From SZUA-430 sp034440175 (GTDB lineage Bacteria; Pseudomonadota; Alphaproteobacteria; Micropepsales; Micropepsaceae): 7,354 nucleotides of DNA. Below, in pieces: positions 1 to 6,000 of this stretch. Within the stretch, counting starts at the first letter, position 1, and the number at the start of each line of letters is the position of its first letter. The position numbers were made by a program, and so were the translations under genes. The DNA lies in NCBI GenBank assembly GCA_034440175.1, contig JAWXBO010000017.1, positions 1 through 7,354 of the forward strand. Reading direction: 5' to 3'. The notes below the pieces were generated by a model that was not told the DNA's origin, did no database searches, and saw nothing but the letters and a program-made list of their open reading frames with translations.

Positions 1-533
1 CGGGGGTCGTCGTGATCCAGTAGGAATGCCTCATAGTGCTTGCCGGCCGCCGTGTGCTTGGCACGAATGAGGATGTGTTGCCCGTCTTTCGCCTGGCCCA
101 GGTCAATGTCTCTGTCGGCCAGAGCGATAATCACGGTGTGGCCGTCCCAGACCAGAACGTGCCCGCGCTGCGAATTTGCCGCCCATTTTTTGATTTGCGC
201 GTGGAACGGTTGGCTTCGCCAGGCGCCGCGCCGGCTAGGGTCGACGTGCACGACCAGGCGCTCCTCTGACGCTTCATAGGTCACCATCATTTTACTGCGC
301 GATGGTTTCCATTCGTCGCCCATCGCCGCGTTCAACATGTACATGCAATAAAACTCCACGCATGTTTGCGGGCGGCTGTCGTATATGTTGCAGCCAACAC
401 CGGCATTGCAGTTGACGCACAGTTTCTGGGCAGGTTTGTTCAGCGCCGGAATACGCGGAAGCTTGCAACACATCGTGCAGGCGGCGCACGAGCGGCCGGG
501 CACAAGCGATGTGTCTGCTGCAACGGTATTCAA
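1..533 (-). CDS. YkgJ-like CxxCxxCC zinc/iron-chelating protein (C-terminus cut by window edge)
   Basis: The minus-strand frame stays open from 533 to base 1, giving about 177 residues without reaching a stop. Counting from a TTG start at 533, it shows SCAACTMCC (Cys16, 19, 22, 23), then LCVNCNAGVGC (Cys39, 42, 48), then IYDSRPQTCVEFYC (Cys58, 63). This CxxCxxCC plus C..C.....C..IY..RP..C pattern is the signature of the YkgJ/UPF0153 family, thought to bind Zn or an Fe-S cluster; its biochemical role is largely unknown. The part after residue 65 is not recognisable to me. There is no signal peptide, so it is probably cytoplasmic. An in-frame stop lies upstream at 552-550, and no ATG precedes the cysteine cluster. 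Usable starts are therefore TTG 533, preceded by CGGGG, or GTG 503. The family call is firm, the start is uncertain. The gene is divergent from the oxidoreductase on its right. Confidence 0.87.
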   Translation of the reverse strand, partial: MNTVAADTSLVPGRSCAACTMCCKLPRIPALNKPAQKLCVNCNAGVGCNIYDSRPQTCVEFYCMYMLNAAMGDEWKPSRSKMMVTYEASEERLVVHVDPSRRGAWRSQPFHAQIKKWAANSQRGHVLVWDGHTVIIALADRDIDLGQAKDGQHILIRAKHTAAGKHYEAFLLDHDDP

Positions 534-537
534 AGGC

Positions 538-578
538 TTGCCCCGATCAGTCCGAACACGCTAGCACATGCGGGGCAA
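538..578. promoter_or_regulatory. 8-bp inverted repeat in the divergent intergenic region
   Basis: TTGCCCCG at 538-545 is the exact reverse complement of CGGGGCAA at 571-578, with 25 bases between the arms. The arms are about 33 bases apart centre to centre, roughly three helical turns. The repeat sits just upstream of the YkgJ-like start and just before the oxidoreductase start, so it could be an operator shared by the divergent pair. Chance is not excluded. A -10-like TATAGG lies at 583-588 on the plus strand, but no good -35 is seen. Confidence 0.3.
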
Positions 579-588
579 TGTCTATAGG

Positions 589-1608
589 ATGACAGAATCC
601 ACAGCCCCCAAGGTCTCCCCCATGCGCATTGGTTGTCTGGGCGCGGCGCGCATTACGCCGCCCGCCATCGTTCATCCGTCGAAGGTTCGCCCGGGCGCGG
701 TATTGCAGGTGGTTGCGGCGCGTGACCTGTCGCGGGCGCAGGCCTTTGCGGACACGCATGGCTTTGCCCGTGCCGCCGATGATTACGAAGCGTTGGTGAG
801 CGCCGACGACGTCGATCTGGTTTACAACGCACTGCCCATCAATCTGCATGCCGAATGGTGCATCAAGGCGCTCGAAGCCGGCAAGCATGTGCTTTGCGAA
901 AAGCCATTCGCGATGAACGCGCAAGAAGCGCGCGCCGTTCTGGCTGCTGCACGAAAGGCGGGTAAGCGCGTCATCGAAGCTTTTCACTATCGTTATCATC
1001 CGGGATACTTGCAGGTGCTGGCCTGGATTGACGCGGGCGAGATTGGAAGCGTCACGGCAATCGACGCAAAATTCAACGTCGCCATCGACGACCGCGGCGG
1101 CGAAGAGATCCGTCACTTGCCTGAAACCGGCGGCGGCGCATTCATGGATCTGGGCTGCTATCCGTTGAGCTGGACCTTGAACATCATGCGCGGCCATCCG
1201 GCGCACATTCAGGCGCGCGCAGAATTGACATCACGCGGCGTCGACGAAAGTCTGAGCGCCGAACTCACCTATCCAGGCGCGATCAAGGCGAAACTGTCGG
1301 CGTCGATGGCTCACGGCCAGGCGTTCGCCGCGTCACTGCATGTCAAGGGCACGAAGGGCGAAATCGATTTCATCAATCCGCTCGCCCCGCACTATGGTGC
1401 GAACCTGACGCTGAAAGCGGGTTTCAAAAACGTCACCGCCCGTGTCAGCCGCATCGCGACCTATGTCTGGCAGCTGGAAACGGTGCTGCACGCGTTGGAC
1501 GCAGCATTGCCCCTGCCGACGGAAGGTGAAGCCATCCTGCTGCAACAGGAAACTCTTGACGCGATCTACGACGCAGCCGGCCTTCGGGGATTGCGCTATC
1601 GGGAGTGA
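589..1608 (+). CDS. Gfo/Idh/MocA family NAD(P)-dependent oxidoreductase
   Basis: The product is a 339-residue soluble dehydrogenase. An N-terminal Rossmann fold opens with RIGCLGAARI (residues 13-22, the nucleotide-binding loop). The family hallmark EKP is at 104-106 (CEKPFAMNAQEA), followed by EAFHYRYHPGY (130-140). The C-terminal domain carries GGGAFMDLGCY (181-191), resembling the G..LxDxGCY signature of the dihydrodiol dehydrogenase/xylose dehydrogenase branch. The length is normal for the family. Members oxidise or reduce sugars, inositols or diols with NAD(P); the substrate cannot be read from the sequence. Three in-frame ATGs are possible. The one at 568 has no SD, 589 has a coding-like start but a weak SD, and 622 has AAGG at 610-613 and begins right at the Rossmann strand, so 622 is a real alternative. 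Its end overlaps the convergent fucosidase by 13 bases. Confidence 0.92.
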   Translation: MTESTAPKVSPMRIGCLGAARITPPAIVHPSKVRPGAVLQVVAARDLSRAQAFADTHGFARAADDYEALVSADDVDLVYNALPINLHAEWCIKALEAGKHVLCEKPFAMNAQEARAVLAAARKAGKRVIEAFHYRYHPGYLQVLAWIDAGEIGSVTAIDAKFNVAIDDRGGEEIRHLPETGGGAFMDLGCYPLSWTLNIMRGHPAHIQARAELTSRGVDESLSAELTYPGAIKAKLSASMAHGQAFAASLHVKGTKGEIDFINPLAPHYGANLTLKAGFKNVTARVSRIATYVWQLETVLHALDAALPLPTEGEAILLQQETLDAIYDAAGLRGLRYRE

Positions 1609-2738
1609 GCGCGGGCTTGGCCCAGCGCCAGCAATGGCACGCGCTGCTCGTCTGGAATTGTGCCGTTTGCCATTGGCCCGACATTGATCAGCAAATTGCC
1701 GCTGGCCGATGTTACATCGTGGTGCAGGGCAATCAGTTCACTTGCGCCGAGATAGTCCGAGGGCAGTTCCTCGCGATTGTATCCGAATGCCAGCCCGAGC
1801 CCGCGACAAGACTCCCATTTCTTGTTTTTGGGGACAGCACCCAGCCCGTATTCCACCGTGCGAAAATCGCAATGGGGCGGGGCGGGACTCTCCTGCGGGC
1901 CATCGGCGGCGGCGATGCGGGCCTTCATCATCGCGTTGAATGACGCGCGCGCCGTCTTGTCACGCAGGTGATTGAAGAATCCATCCTCTGCGAACCAGCG
2001 GTCGTTGATCACGCCATCGGGCACGGCGTTGTAATAGTGGGCGAAGAGGCCGGGCACGTCTAAGCCTGAGGGCCAGGCAATATCGTTCCACAGCACACTG
2101 GGTTTGTAGCGATCAATCAATTCGCGCAGCTGCGCCGCCGCATAGTCCGCATACTGACGTTCTGTGGGGACGCAGGCGAACATGTCACCCAGATTGGCGA
2201 TGGGCTCGGCGCGCGCGGTCCAATCGAGCCCGCCGGAATAATAAAGCCCAAAGCGCATGCCGCGCGCCCGCACCGCCTCGCACAATTCACCGACGAAGTC
2301 GCGCGAACTGTGCCAGCCGGGCCGCCAGGGGTTATCAACTGCCGTCGGCCAGAGGCAATAGCCGTCGTGATGCTTGGTCACGAACACCACATAGCGCGCG
2401 CCAGCCGCCTTGAAGAGATCCGCCCAAGCGTGCGCATCGAAATGGCGCGCCGCCGCGTCGAAGTCTTCGCGAAAGGATGCATAGGGGCGTTCACCGTACT
2501 TGGCCTTGTGATGCAGCGCCGTGGCGCTTCCCGGCAGACGCAGTGCGTTTTCGTACCATTCCGCATATGGCAGGTAGGCGTTCATGTCGTCGTAGTGATC
2601 GTGCATAAGTTCATGGATAGCCTGCCCGCGTGGCGCAAAGGCCGGCACAGAAAAGATGCCCCAATGGATGAAAATCCCAAATCCCGCATCGGCAAACCAG
2701 GCGGGGCAGGGACGTGAAGTGAAATCGTCGAAGGTCAT
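1596..2738 (-). CDS. GH29 alpha-L-fucosidase, cytoplasmic, lacking the C-terminal domain
   Basis: The 380-residue product is a retaining alpha-L-fucosidase that releases terminal L-fucose from glycans or glycosides. GH29 landmarks appear in order: FGIFIHWGIFSVP (20-32, His25), PYAEWY (57-62), GARYVVFVTKHHDGYCLWP (113-131, His123/His124), FGLYYSGGLDW (163-173) and SVLWNDIAWP (214-223). Asp219 of WND is at the nucleophile position. DFRTVEYG (291-298) follows, with Glu296 a possible acid/base, then NLLINVGPMANGTIP (348-362). No signal peptide is visible, so it should act in the cytoplasm on imported sugars. The start at 2738 is supported by GAGGA about 5 bases upstream. Homology stops at PLLALG (368-373), where relatives continue with a WL..NGEAIYGTRPW-like stretch and a beta-sandwich domain. 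Here a foreign seven-residue tail precedes the stop. The catalytic barrel looks complete, but activity is uncertain. Confidence 0.93.
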   Translation of the reverse strand: MTFDDFTSRPCPAWFADAGFGIFIHWGIFSVPAFAPRGQAIHELMHDHYDDMNAYLPYAEWYENALRLPGSATALHHKAKYGERPYASFREDFDAAARHFDAHAWADLFKAAGARYVVFVTKHHDGYCLWPTAVDNPWRPGWHSSRDFVGELCEAVRARGMRFGLYYSGGLDWTARAEPIANLGDMFACVPTERQYADYAAAQLRELIDRYKPSVLWNDIAWPSGLDVPGLFAHYYNAVPDGVINDRWFAEDGFFNHLRDKTARASFNAMMKARIAAADGPQESPAPPHCDFRTVEYGLGAVPKNKKWESCRGLGLAFGYNREELPSDYLGASELIALHHDVTSASGNLLINVGPMANGTIPDEQRVPLLALGQARAHSR

Positions 2739-2760
2739 GTAGTCCTCATCGCTCCGTGCC

Positions 2761-2789
2761 TTGTGGACGCAACTGCGCTTGCGTATGCT
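2761..2789 (+). promoter_or_regulatory. Possible sigma70 promoter with an operator-like dyad in its spacer
   Basis: On the plus strand TTGTGG (2761-2766) is separated by exactly 17 bases from TATGCT (2784-2789), a moderate -35/-10 pair. The dyad ACGCAA-N6-TTGCGT (2767-2784) fills the spacer and touches the -10, the layout expected of a repressor site. It also lies 29 bases upstream of the fucosidase start on the other strand, so one regulator could control both directions. No regulator gene is in the window, and the promoter match is imperfect. Confidence 0.35.
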
Positions 2790-2815
2790 TATCTCGAAGT
2801 CAAGGACGAGAGTCT

Positions 2816-3121
2816 ATGCTCTTACCCGTGGCGAGCAACACAAGCGATGTGCCGCCGGCGGCAGCTGGTGCATCAATGCTCAACTGCCTGAAGTCCTGCC
2901 TCAAAGAGGCTGGAACGATTTCGATTTGTATAAGAAGGACACAGGCGTTGTTGAGAATGAGCGGAGTCCCCTGCGAAGTCTTGATGGCCGGCACCGGTCT
3001 CGGAGCACTGACGTACAACGCCCTGCCTCGCAGTCTTACTCTCTCGACCACGGCCGTTTCGGTGGCTTTGCTGGTCGCGTTGGCAGCATTTCTCTGCAGA
3101 GTCATGGATGCCGGAACCTGA
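2816..3121 (+). CDS. Doubtful small ORF with one hydrophobic segment, upstream of gtrA
   Basis: The stretch from 2739 to 3107 holds no gene I recognise. The best candidate in it is this 101-codon frame. It starts at ATG 2816 behind AAGGA (2802-2806) and the promoter-like element at 2761-2789. It ends with a TGA at 3119-3121, overlapping the first gtrA ATG at 3108, which would suit translational coupling. The last third is hydrophobic (AVSVALLVALAAFLC), possibly one membrane helix. Against it: no family resemblance, several rare ATA/AGA/AGG codons, only weak third-position GC bias, and competing open frames of similar length on both strands. It could equally be a decayed gene or a long leader. 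Confidence 0.25.
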   Translation: MLLPVASNTSDVPPAAAGASMLNCLKSCLKEAGTISICIRRTQALLRMSGVPCEVLMAGTGLGALTYNALPRSLTLSTTAVSVALLVALAAFLCRVMDAGT

Positions 3122-3545
3122 TAACACGATGGTACAAACGATTACTCAACTTATCCGCTTTGTGATCGTGGGTGGCATAGCCGCGTTGCTCTATGTCGCG
3201 TTTGCAAGTATTCTTAAGACTCAGGCCGGGGTCCCCACTTGGATCGCCAGCGTTGTGTCCTACACCAGCATGATAATCCCTGCCTATTTCGGTCAGCGCC
3301 AGTTTGTTTTTCGAACGGGCATTGGCCACCGCGCCGCGATGCCGCGCTACTTCGCGGTGCAAGCCTTGTGCGCCGGATTGTCCGCGCTGCTGGCATTGTG
3401 GCTGGAGTCACTGGCTGGCGTCGCACCCGTCTTCGTGTTCGTGTGCGTCGCCGCCGTTTTGGCGGTTTTCAGTTTTGCGATGTCACGACTTTGGGTGTTT
3501 GCGGTCAAGGCGCCCAAACTCTCAACTAAAGTCTGGCCACAATAG
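3108..3545 (+). CDS. GtrA-family four-helix membrane protein
   Basis: The 145-residue product has the GtrA-like pattern: QLIRFVIVGGIAALLYV (14-30), a second helix at about 42-61, Y60 followed by GQRQFVFRTG (62-71), helices at about 81-101 and 105-126, and the closing RLWVF (127-131). GtrA/DPMS-associated proteins are thought to help move polyprenyl-linked sugars across the inner membrane, or to accompany a GT2 glycosyltransferase, in O-antigen, teichoic acid or arabinan decoration. No such glycosyltransferase is adjacent here. ATG 3129 is an alternative start; neither start has a strong SD. The last 14 residues after WVF are not part of the family pattern and appear to be read from antisense DNA of the higA remnant. 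Confidence 0.88.
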   Translation: MPEPDNTMVQTITQLIRFVIVGGIAALLYVAFASILKTQAGVPTWIASVVSYTSMIIPAYFGQRQFVFRTGIGHRAAMPRYFAVQALCAGLSALLALWLESLAGVAPVFVFVCVAAVLAVFSFAMSRLWVFAVKAPKLSTKVWPQ

Positions 3546-3651
3546 GAACCAACACGAATAACGTTGCCACCATTGTGACGCTGAGCTTCGTCGGTTCCAA
3601 ACATTGCGTTCGAACCACTTGGCCGGGGTGAACGGGATTTTTTATCGCCAT
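3526..3651 (-). pseudogene. higA: Broken higA antitoxin gene (N-terminal remnant)
   Basis: The minus-strand frame from ATG 3651 encodes 41 residues beginning MAIKNPVHPGQVVRTQCLEP, then TKLSVT. This matches the N-terminus of HigA-type XRE antitoxins (M..NP.HPG..VR...LEP..LSVT). Intact HigA is about 95-105 residues with a helix-turn-helix; here a TAG at 3528-3526 ends the frame inside the HTH region. After a one- or two-base shift near 3538 the next frame reads GQTLVESLGALTANT (about 3538-3494), loosely like the HTH recognition helix and what follows. That suggests a frameshift plus loss of the 3' part, but this extension is tentative. No higB toxin is present: the ATG lies only 19 bases after the GGT stop. 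It is probably non-functional. Confidence 0.72.
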
Positions 3652-3670
3652 GATGTGCTTCTCGCGCTCC

Positions 3671-5416
3671 TCAATACCCCATTGCAGCGCCGTCCTTTCG
3701 CATTTCTGAGGCGCCCCAGTAGACGCCGGTTTCGGGGTCTCGCATAATGGCTTGATAGCCACCGTAGCCGCCGTCGCCGGGTTCAATATTATGTCCCCGT
3801 ATCTCTAATTCCTTGCGCACTACGGCACCGATGCCGGTTTCCAGCTGCAGCTTGCCCACATCGCCAGAGCCCGGGCGCATCCAGTCGTCCGAGCCCACGT
3901 GCCGGAAGCGTGCCGCGTCGCCTGCTTCCTGGATGTTCAAACCGAAATCGATCATGTTGACGAGGATCTGCACGTGGCCTTGCGGCTGCAGATCGCCGCC
4001 CATGACGCCGAAGCTCATAAACGGCTTTCCGTCCTTCATGACAAAGGCCGGGATAATTGTCTGAAACGGCCGTTTGCCCGGCGCGTAGACGTTGGCGTGA
4101 GCGGGGTCGAGAGCATAGAGCTCGCCGCGATCCTGAAACATAAAGCCAAGACCGTCGGCAACCAGGCCCGAACCCATGCCGCGATAGTTCGACTGAATGA
4201 GGGACACCATCATGCCGTCCTTGTCGGCTGTGGTAAGGTATGTCGTATCGCCTTGGCGCAGCTTGATTTCGCCTGGTGGCACGTTAGGGTTGGCGCGCTC
4301 CATGTTGATCAGTTTCCGGCGCTTGGCTGCATAGGCATCCGAGATCAATTCAGCCACGGGCATCTGGTATGTCGCCGGATCAGCGTAGAATTTGTTCAGA
4401 TCTTCAAACGCCAGCCGCTTGGCCTCGACCATGACATGCAGCGCGTCCGTCGAGCCGCGCCCCATTTTTTTCAGATCGAACGCTTCAAGCATTTTCAGCA
4501 TCTGCAGTGCCGCGACGCCTTGCGTGTTGGGCGGCAGTTCGTAAACGTCATAACCGCGATAATTCACGCTCACGGGATCGACCCAGTTGCCCGCATGGGC
4601 CGCGAAATCTGCGTAGCGCAGATCGCCACCGATGCGTTTGAAATAGGCATCCATTGTTTTGGCAATGGCACCCTTGTAATAGGCGTTGCGGCCATTTTTC
4701 GCGAGCATCGTGTAGGTGCGCGCCAGATCGGGATTCTTGAATATCTGGCCCTGAACCGGGGCTTTGCCGTTGATGAGATAGGTGGCCTTGGCGTTATCGA
4801 TTTCTTCGATGTCTTTGGCGTTGCGTTCGAAGCCTTTGAAGCCACGCTCCCAATAAAAAGCTACCAGCTGCGAAACCGGAAAGCCGTTTGCCGCATAAGT
4901 TGTTGCAGGCGAGAGGACTTGTTTCATCGGCAGTTTGCCAAAGCGGCTGTGAAGTGCGAACCAGCCATCCACCGCGCCCGGCACCGTTACGGTGAGCGAA
5001 CCGTGCGACGGCATCTCTGTCCGGCCTGCAAGTTTGCGCTTCAAGTCTTCGAAGCTGCGGCCCTTGGGCGAACGTCCGCTGCCGTTGTAGCCATAGAGTT
5101 TCCGGGTCTTGGGGTCCCAGACTATGGCGAACAAATCACCGCCTATGCCGCAGCCGACGGGCTCCATCAAACCCAGTGCCGCGTTCGCCGCAATCGCCGC
5201 GTCGACTGCGCTACCGCCGCGTTTCAATATGTCGAGTGCGATTTGCGTCGCCAGCGGTTGTGCGGTTGCCGCCATCCCGTTTTGAGCGATCACTGGCGCC
5301 CGGGTGGCAAAGCCATGCCCTGTGTAGCGGTCGCCACCGCCTAGTGCAGCGGCGTTGTCTGCGAACGAATCTGCCGTCATCAGTAATAGCCCCGCAAGCA
5401 ATATCGCAAAGCGCAT
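3671..5416 (-). CDS. ggt: Gamma-glutamyltransferase-family Ntn hydrolase, exported
   Basis: The 581-residue proenzyme has a signal peptide (MRFAILLAGLLLMTADSFAD), so it acts in the periplasm. Large-subunit motifs are MEPVGCGIGGDLFAIVWD (84-101), GSLTVTVPGAVDGW (139-152) and PPNTQG (295-300). The autoprocessing site is GDTT, making Thr391 the catalytic N-terminal nucleophile of the small subunit, followed by DKDG (398-401). NYRGMGSG (410-417), GVMGGDLQPQGHVQ (470-483) and the end EMRKDGAAMGY complete it. Classical GGT cleaves the gamma-glutamyl bond of glutathione. Here the oxyanion Ser-Ser of E. coli GGT aligns with Gln-Thr (KRPFQT) and other glutamyl-binding residues also differ, so substrate use may be YwrD- or acylase-like. 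The start at 5416 is chosen because GGGTG precedes it and the signal peptide begins there; the frame is open back to an ATG at 5515, but that would overlap the upstream gene. Confidence 0.94.
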   Translation of the reverse strand: MRFAILLAGLLLMTADSFADNAAALGGGDRYTGHGFATRAPVIAQNGMAATAQPLATQIALDILKRGGSAVDAAIAANAALGLMEPVGCGIGGDLFAIVWDPKTRKLYGYNGSGRSPKGRSFEDLKRKLAGRTEMPSHGSLTVTVPGAVDGWFALHSRFGKLPMKQVLSPATTYAANGFPVSQLVAFYWERGFKGFERNAKDIEEIDNAKATYLINGKAPVQGQIFKNPDLARTYTMLAKNGRNAYYKGAIAKTMDAYFKRIGGDLRYADFAAHAGNWVDPVSVNYRGYDVYELPPNTQGVAALQMLKMLEAFDLKKMGRGSTDALHVMVEAKRLAFEDLNKFYADPATYQMPVAELISDAYAAKRRKLINMERANPNVPPGEIKLRQGDTTYLTTADKDGMMVSLIQSNYRGMGSGLVADGLGFMFQDRGELYALDPAHANVYAPGKRPFQTIIPAFVMKDGKPFMSFGVMGGDLQPQGHVQILVNMIDFGLNIQEAGDAARFRHVGSDDWMRPGSGDVGKLQLETGIGAVVRKELEIRGHNIEPGDGGYGGYQAIMRDPETGVYWGASEMRKDGAAMGY

Positions 5417-5484
5417 CGTGTCACCCATAATGTTCGTGGCGTCAAACGGAAGGAAGAAAAGCAGAAAGGACTCACGCGAAGCCG

Positions 5485-5910
5485 CTATCGTGGGCGTGGT
5501 CGCGGGGGTGGGCACGGAAAGTCGCGCTCCATCGTTCTTTGCGCCAAGGTTGCAGCCGGGCCGTTCAGCGACGCCGGATTGCCTTGTGCAAAGTTCAGAA
5601 CCCGCCCCGCCATTTCACGGTACGACAAAAAGTCAGGCACCCGCACGCACTGTTCCTTGGAGGCGTAGGCCAGGCCGCGGATCAGCGCGTTCTGGCGTGC
5701 ATCTTCCCGTTCAATAAGCGAGACGAAGTAGCCCTGCAGGAAGCTCCGGCAGGGATGGGGTCTGCGCGCTGCGTTGTTGTCCTGGCCCGAAGCGATGGCC
5801 ATGTAATCGCTGCACGAGGTGACAAGGTCACGCCCGGTTTGAATCCCCGCTGCTTGCGCGGACATCGGATATAATCCAAGTGCAAAAATCACAAGCAAAA
5901 AACGGCGCAT
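5485..5910 (-). CDS. Rap1a/Tai-like exported four-cysteine protein
   Basis: The 141-residue product has a clear signal peptide (MRRFLLVIFALGLYPMSAQA, cleavage near 20) and GAGGGAG 8 bases before the ATG. The mature part reads TGRDLVTSC (Cys33), HPCRSFLQGYFVSL (Cys54), QCVRVPDFLSYREM (Cys88), then FAQGNPASLN and TMERDFPC (Cys133). This is the layout of the Rap1a/Tai immunity family: G..L...C, C..Y..G, C.P..v, hP..l, A..L, FPC, with two likely disulfides. Known members are periplasmic inhibitors of T6SS amidase effectors, but many homologues in this family have no effector nearby, and none is visible here. A proline/arginine tail (PPPRPRPR) ends the protein. The GGT-family gene starts 68 bases downstream on the same strand, so co-transcription is likely. 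The family call is by pattern only. Confidence 0.78.
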   Translation of the reverse strand: MRRFLLVIFALGLYPMSAQAAGIQTGRDLVTSCSDYMAIASGQDNNAARRPHPCRSFLQGYFVSLIEREDARQNALIRGLAYASKEQCVRVPDFLSYREMAGRVLNFAQGNPASLNGPAATLAQRTMERDFPCPPPRPRPR

Positions 5911-5946
5911 GATAAGCGCTCCCTCACAACGTCCAGTTACCCTTTG

Positions 5947-5958
5947 CAGCCTAGGCTG
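5947..5958. promoter_or_regulatory. 12-bp perfect palindrome between divergent genes
   Basis: CAGCCTAGGCTG is its own reverse complement. It lies in the 90-base gap between the Rap1a-like gene and the CDP-alcohol phosphatidyltransferase gene. On the minus strand a weak TTGTCC (5976-5971), 17-base spacer, TAGGCT (5953-5948) promoter would overlap it. A palindrome this long is expected about once or twice by chance in a window of this size, so only its position makes it worth noting. Confidence 0.2.
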
Positions 5959-6000
5959 TGTTAGAGCTTTGGACAACTGCAAACCACCTGAGTTTGAAAC

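Noticed and set aside
547..1206. A 219-codon minus-strand frame opposite the oxidoreductase
   Set aside because: The plus strand carries clear Rossmann and EKP motifs, and the minus product has no recognisable domain.
1560..1625. Possible terminator between the convergent oxidoreductase and fucosidase genes
   Set aside because: Only a two-base-pair stem around TTCG and no T-tract could be found.
2800..3105. Minus-strand 101-codon frame in the fucosidase-gtrA gap
   Set aside because: It has no family resemblance and no better coding signs than the plus-strand candidate, and its start region lies inside the promoter-like area.
3593..3616. GGTTC...GAACC pairing with a tRNA T-loop-like GGTTCGAAC on the minus strand
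   Set aside because: The rest of a tRNA cloverleaf is absent, and the stretch codes for the HigA N-terminal residues VVRTQ.
3899..5344. A 481-codon plus-strand open frame opposite the GGT-family gene
   Set aside because: It is antisense to a gene with full GGT motifs and a signal peptide; its product shows no family resemblance. Long antisense frames are common in GC-rich genes.
5417..5515. N-terminal extension of the GGT-family protein back to ATG 5515
   Set aside because: It would put 33 residues before a normal signal peptide and overlap the end of the Rap1a-like gene; ATG 5416 has a GGGTG site and starts the signal peptide.
5911..5982. Upstream ATG 5982 for the Rap1a-like gene
   Set aside because: It would bury the signal peptide behind 24 non-membrane residues; ATG 5910 has a strong GAGGGAG site.
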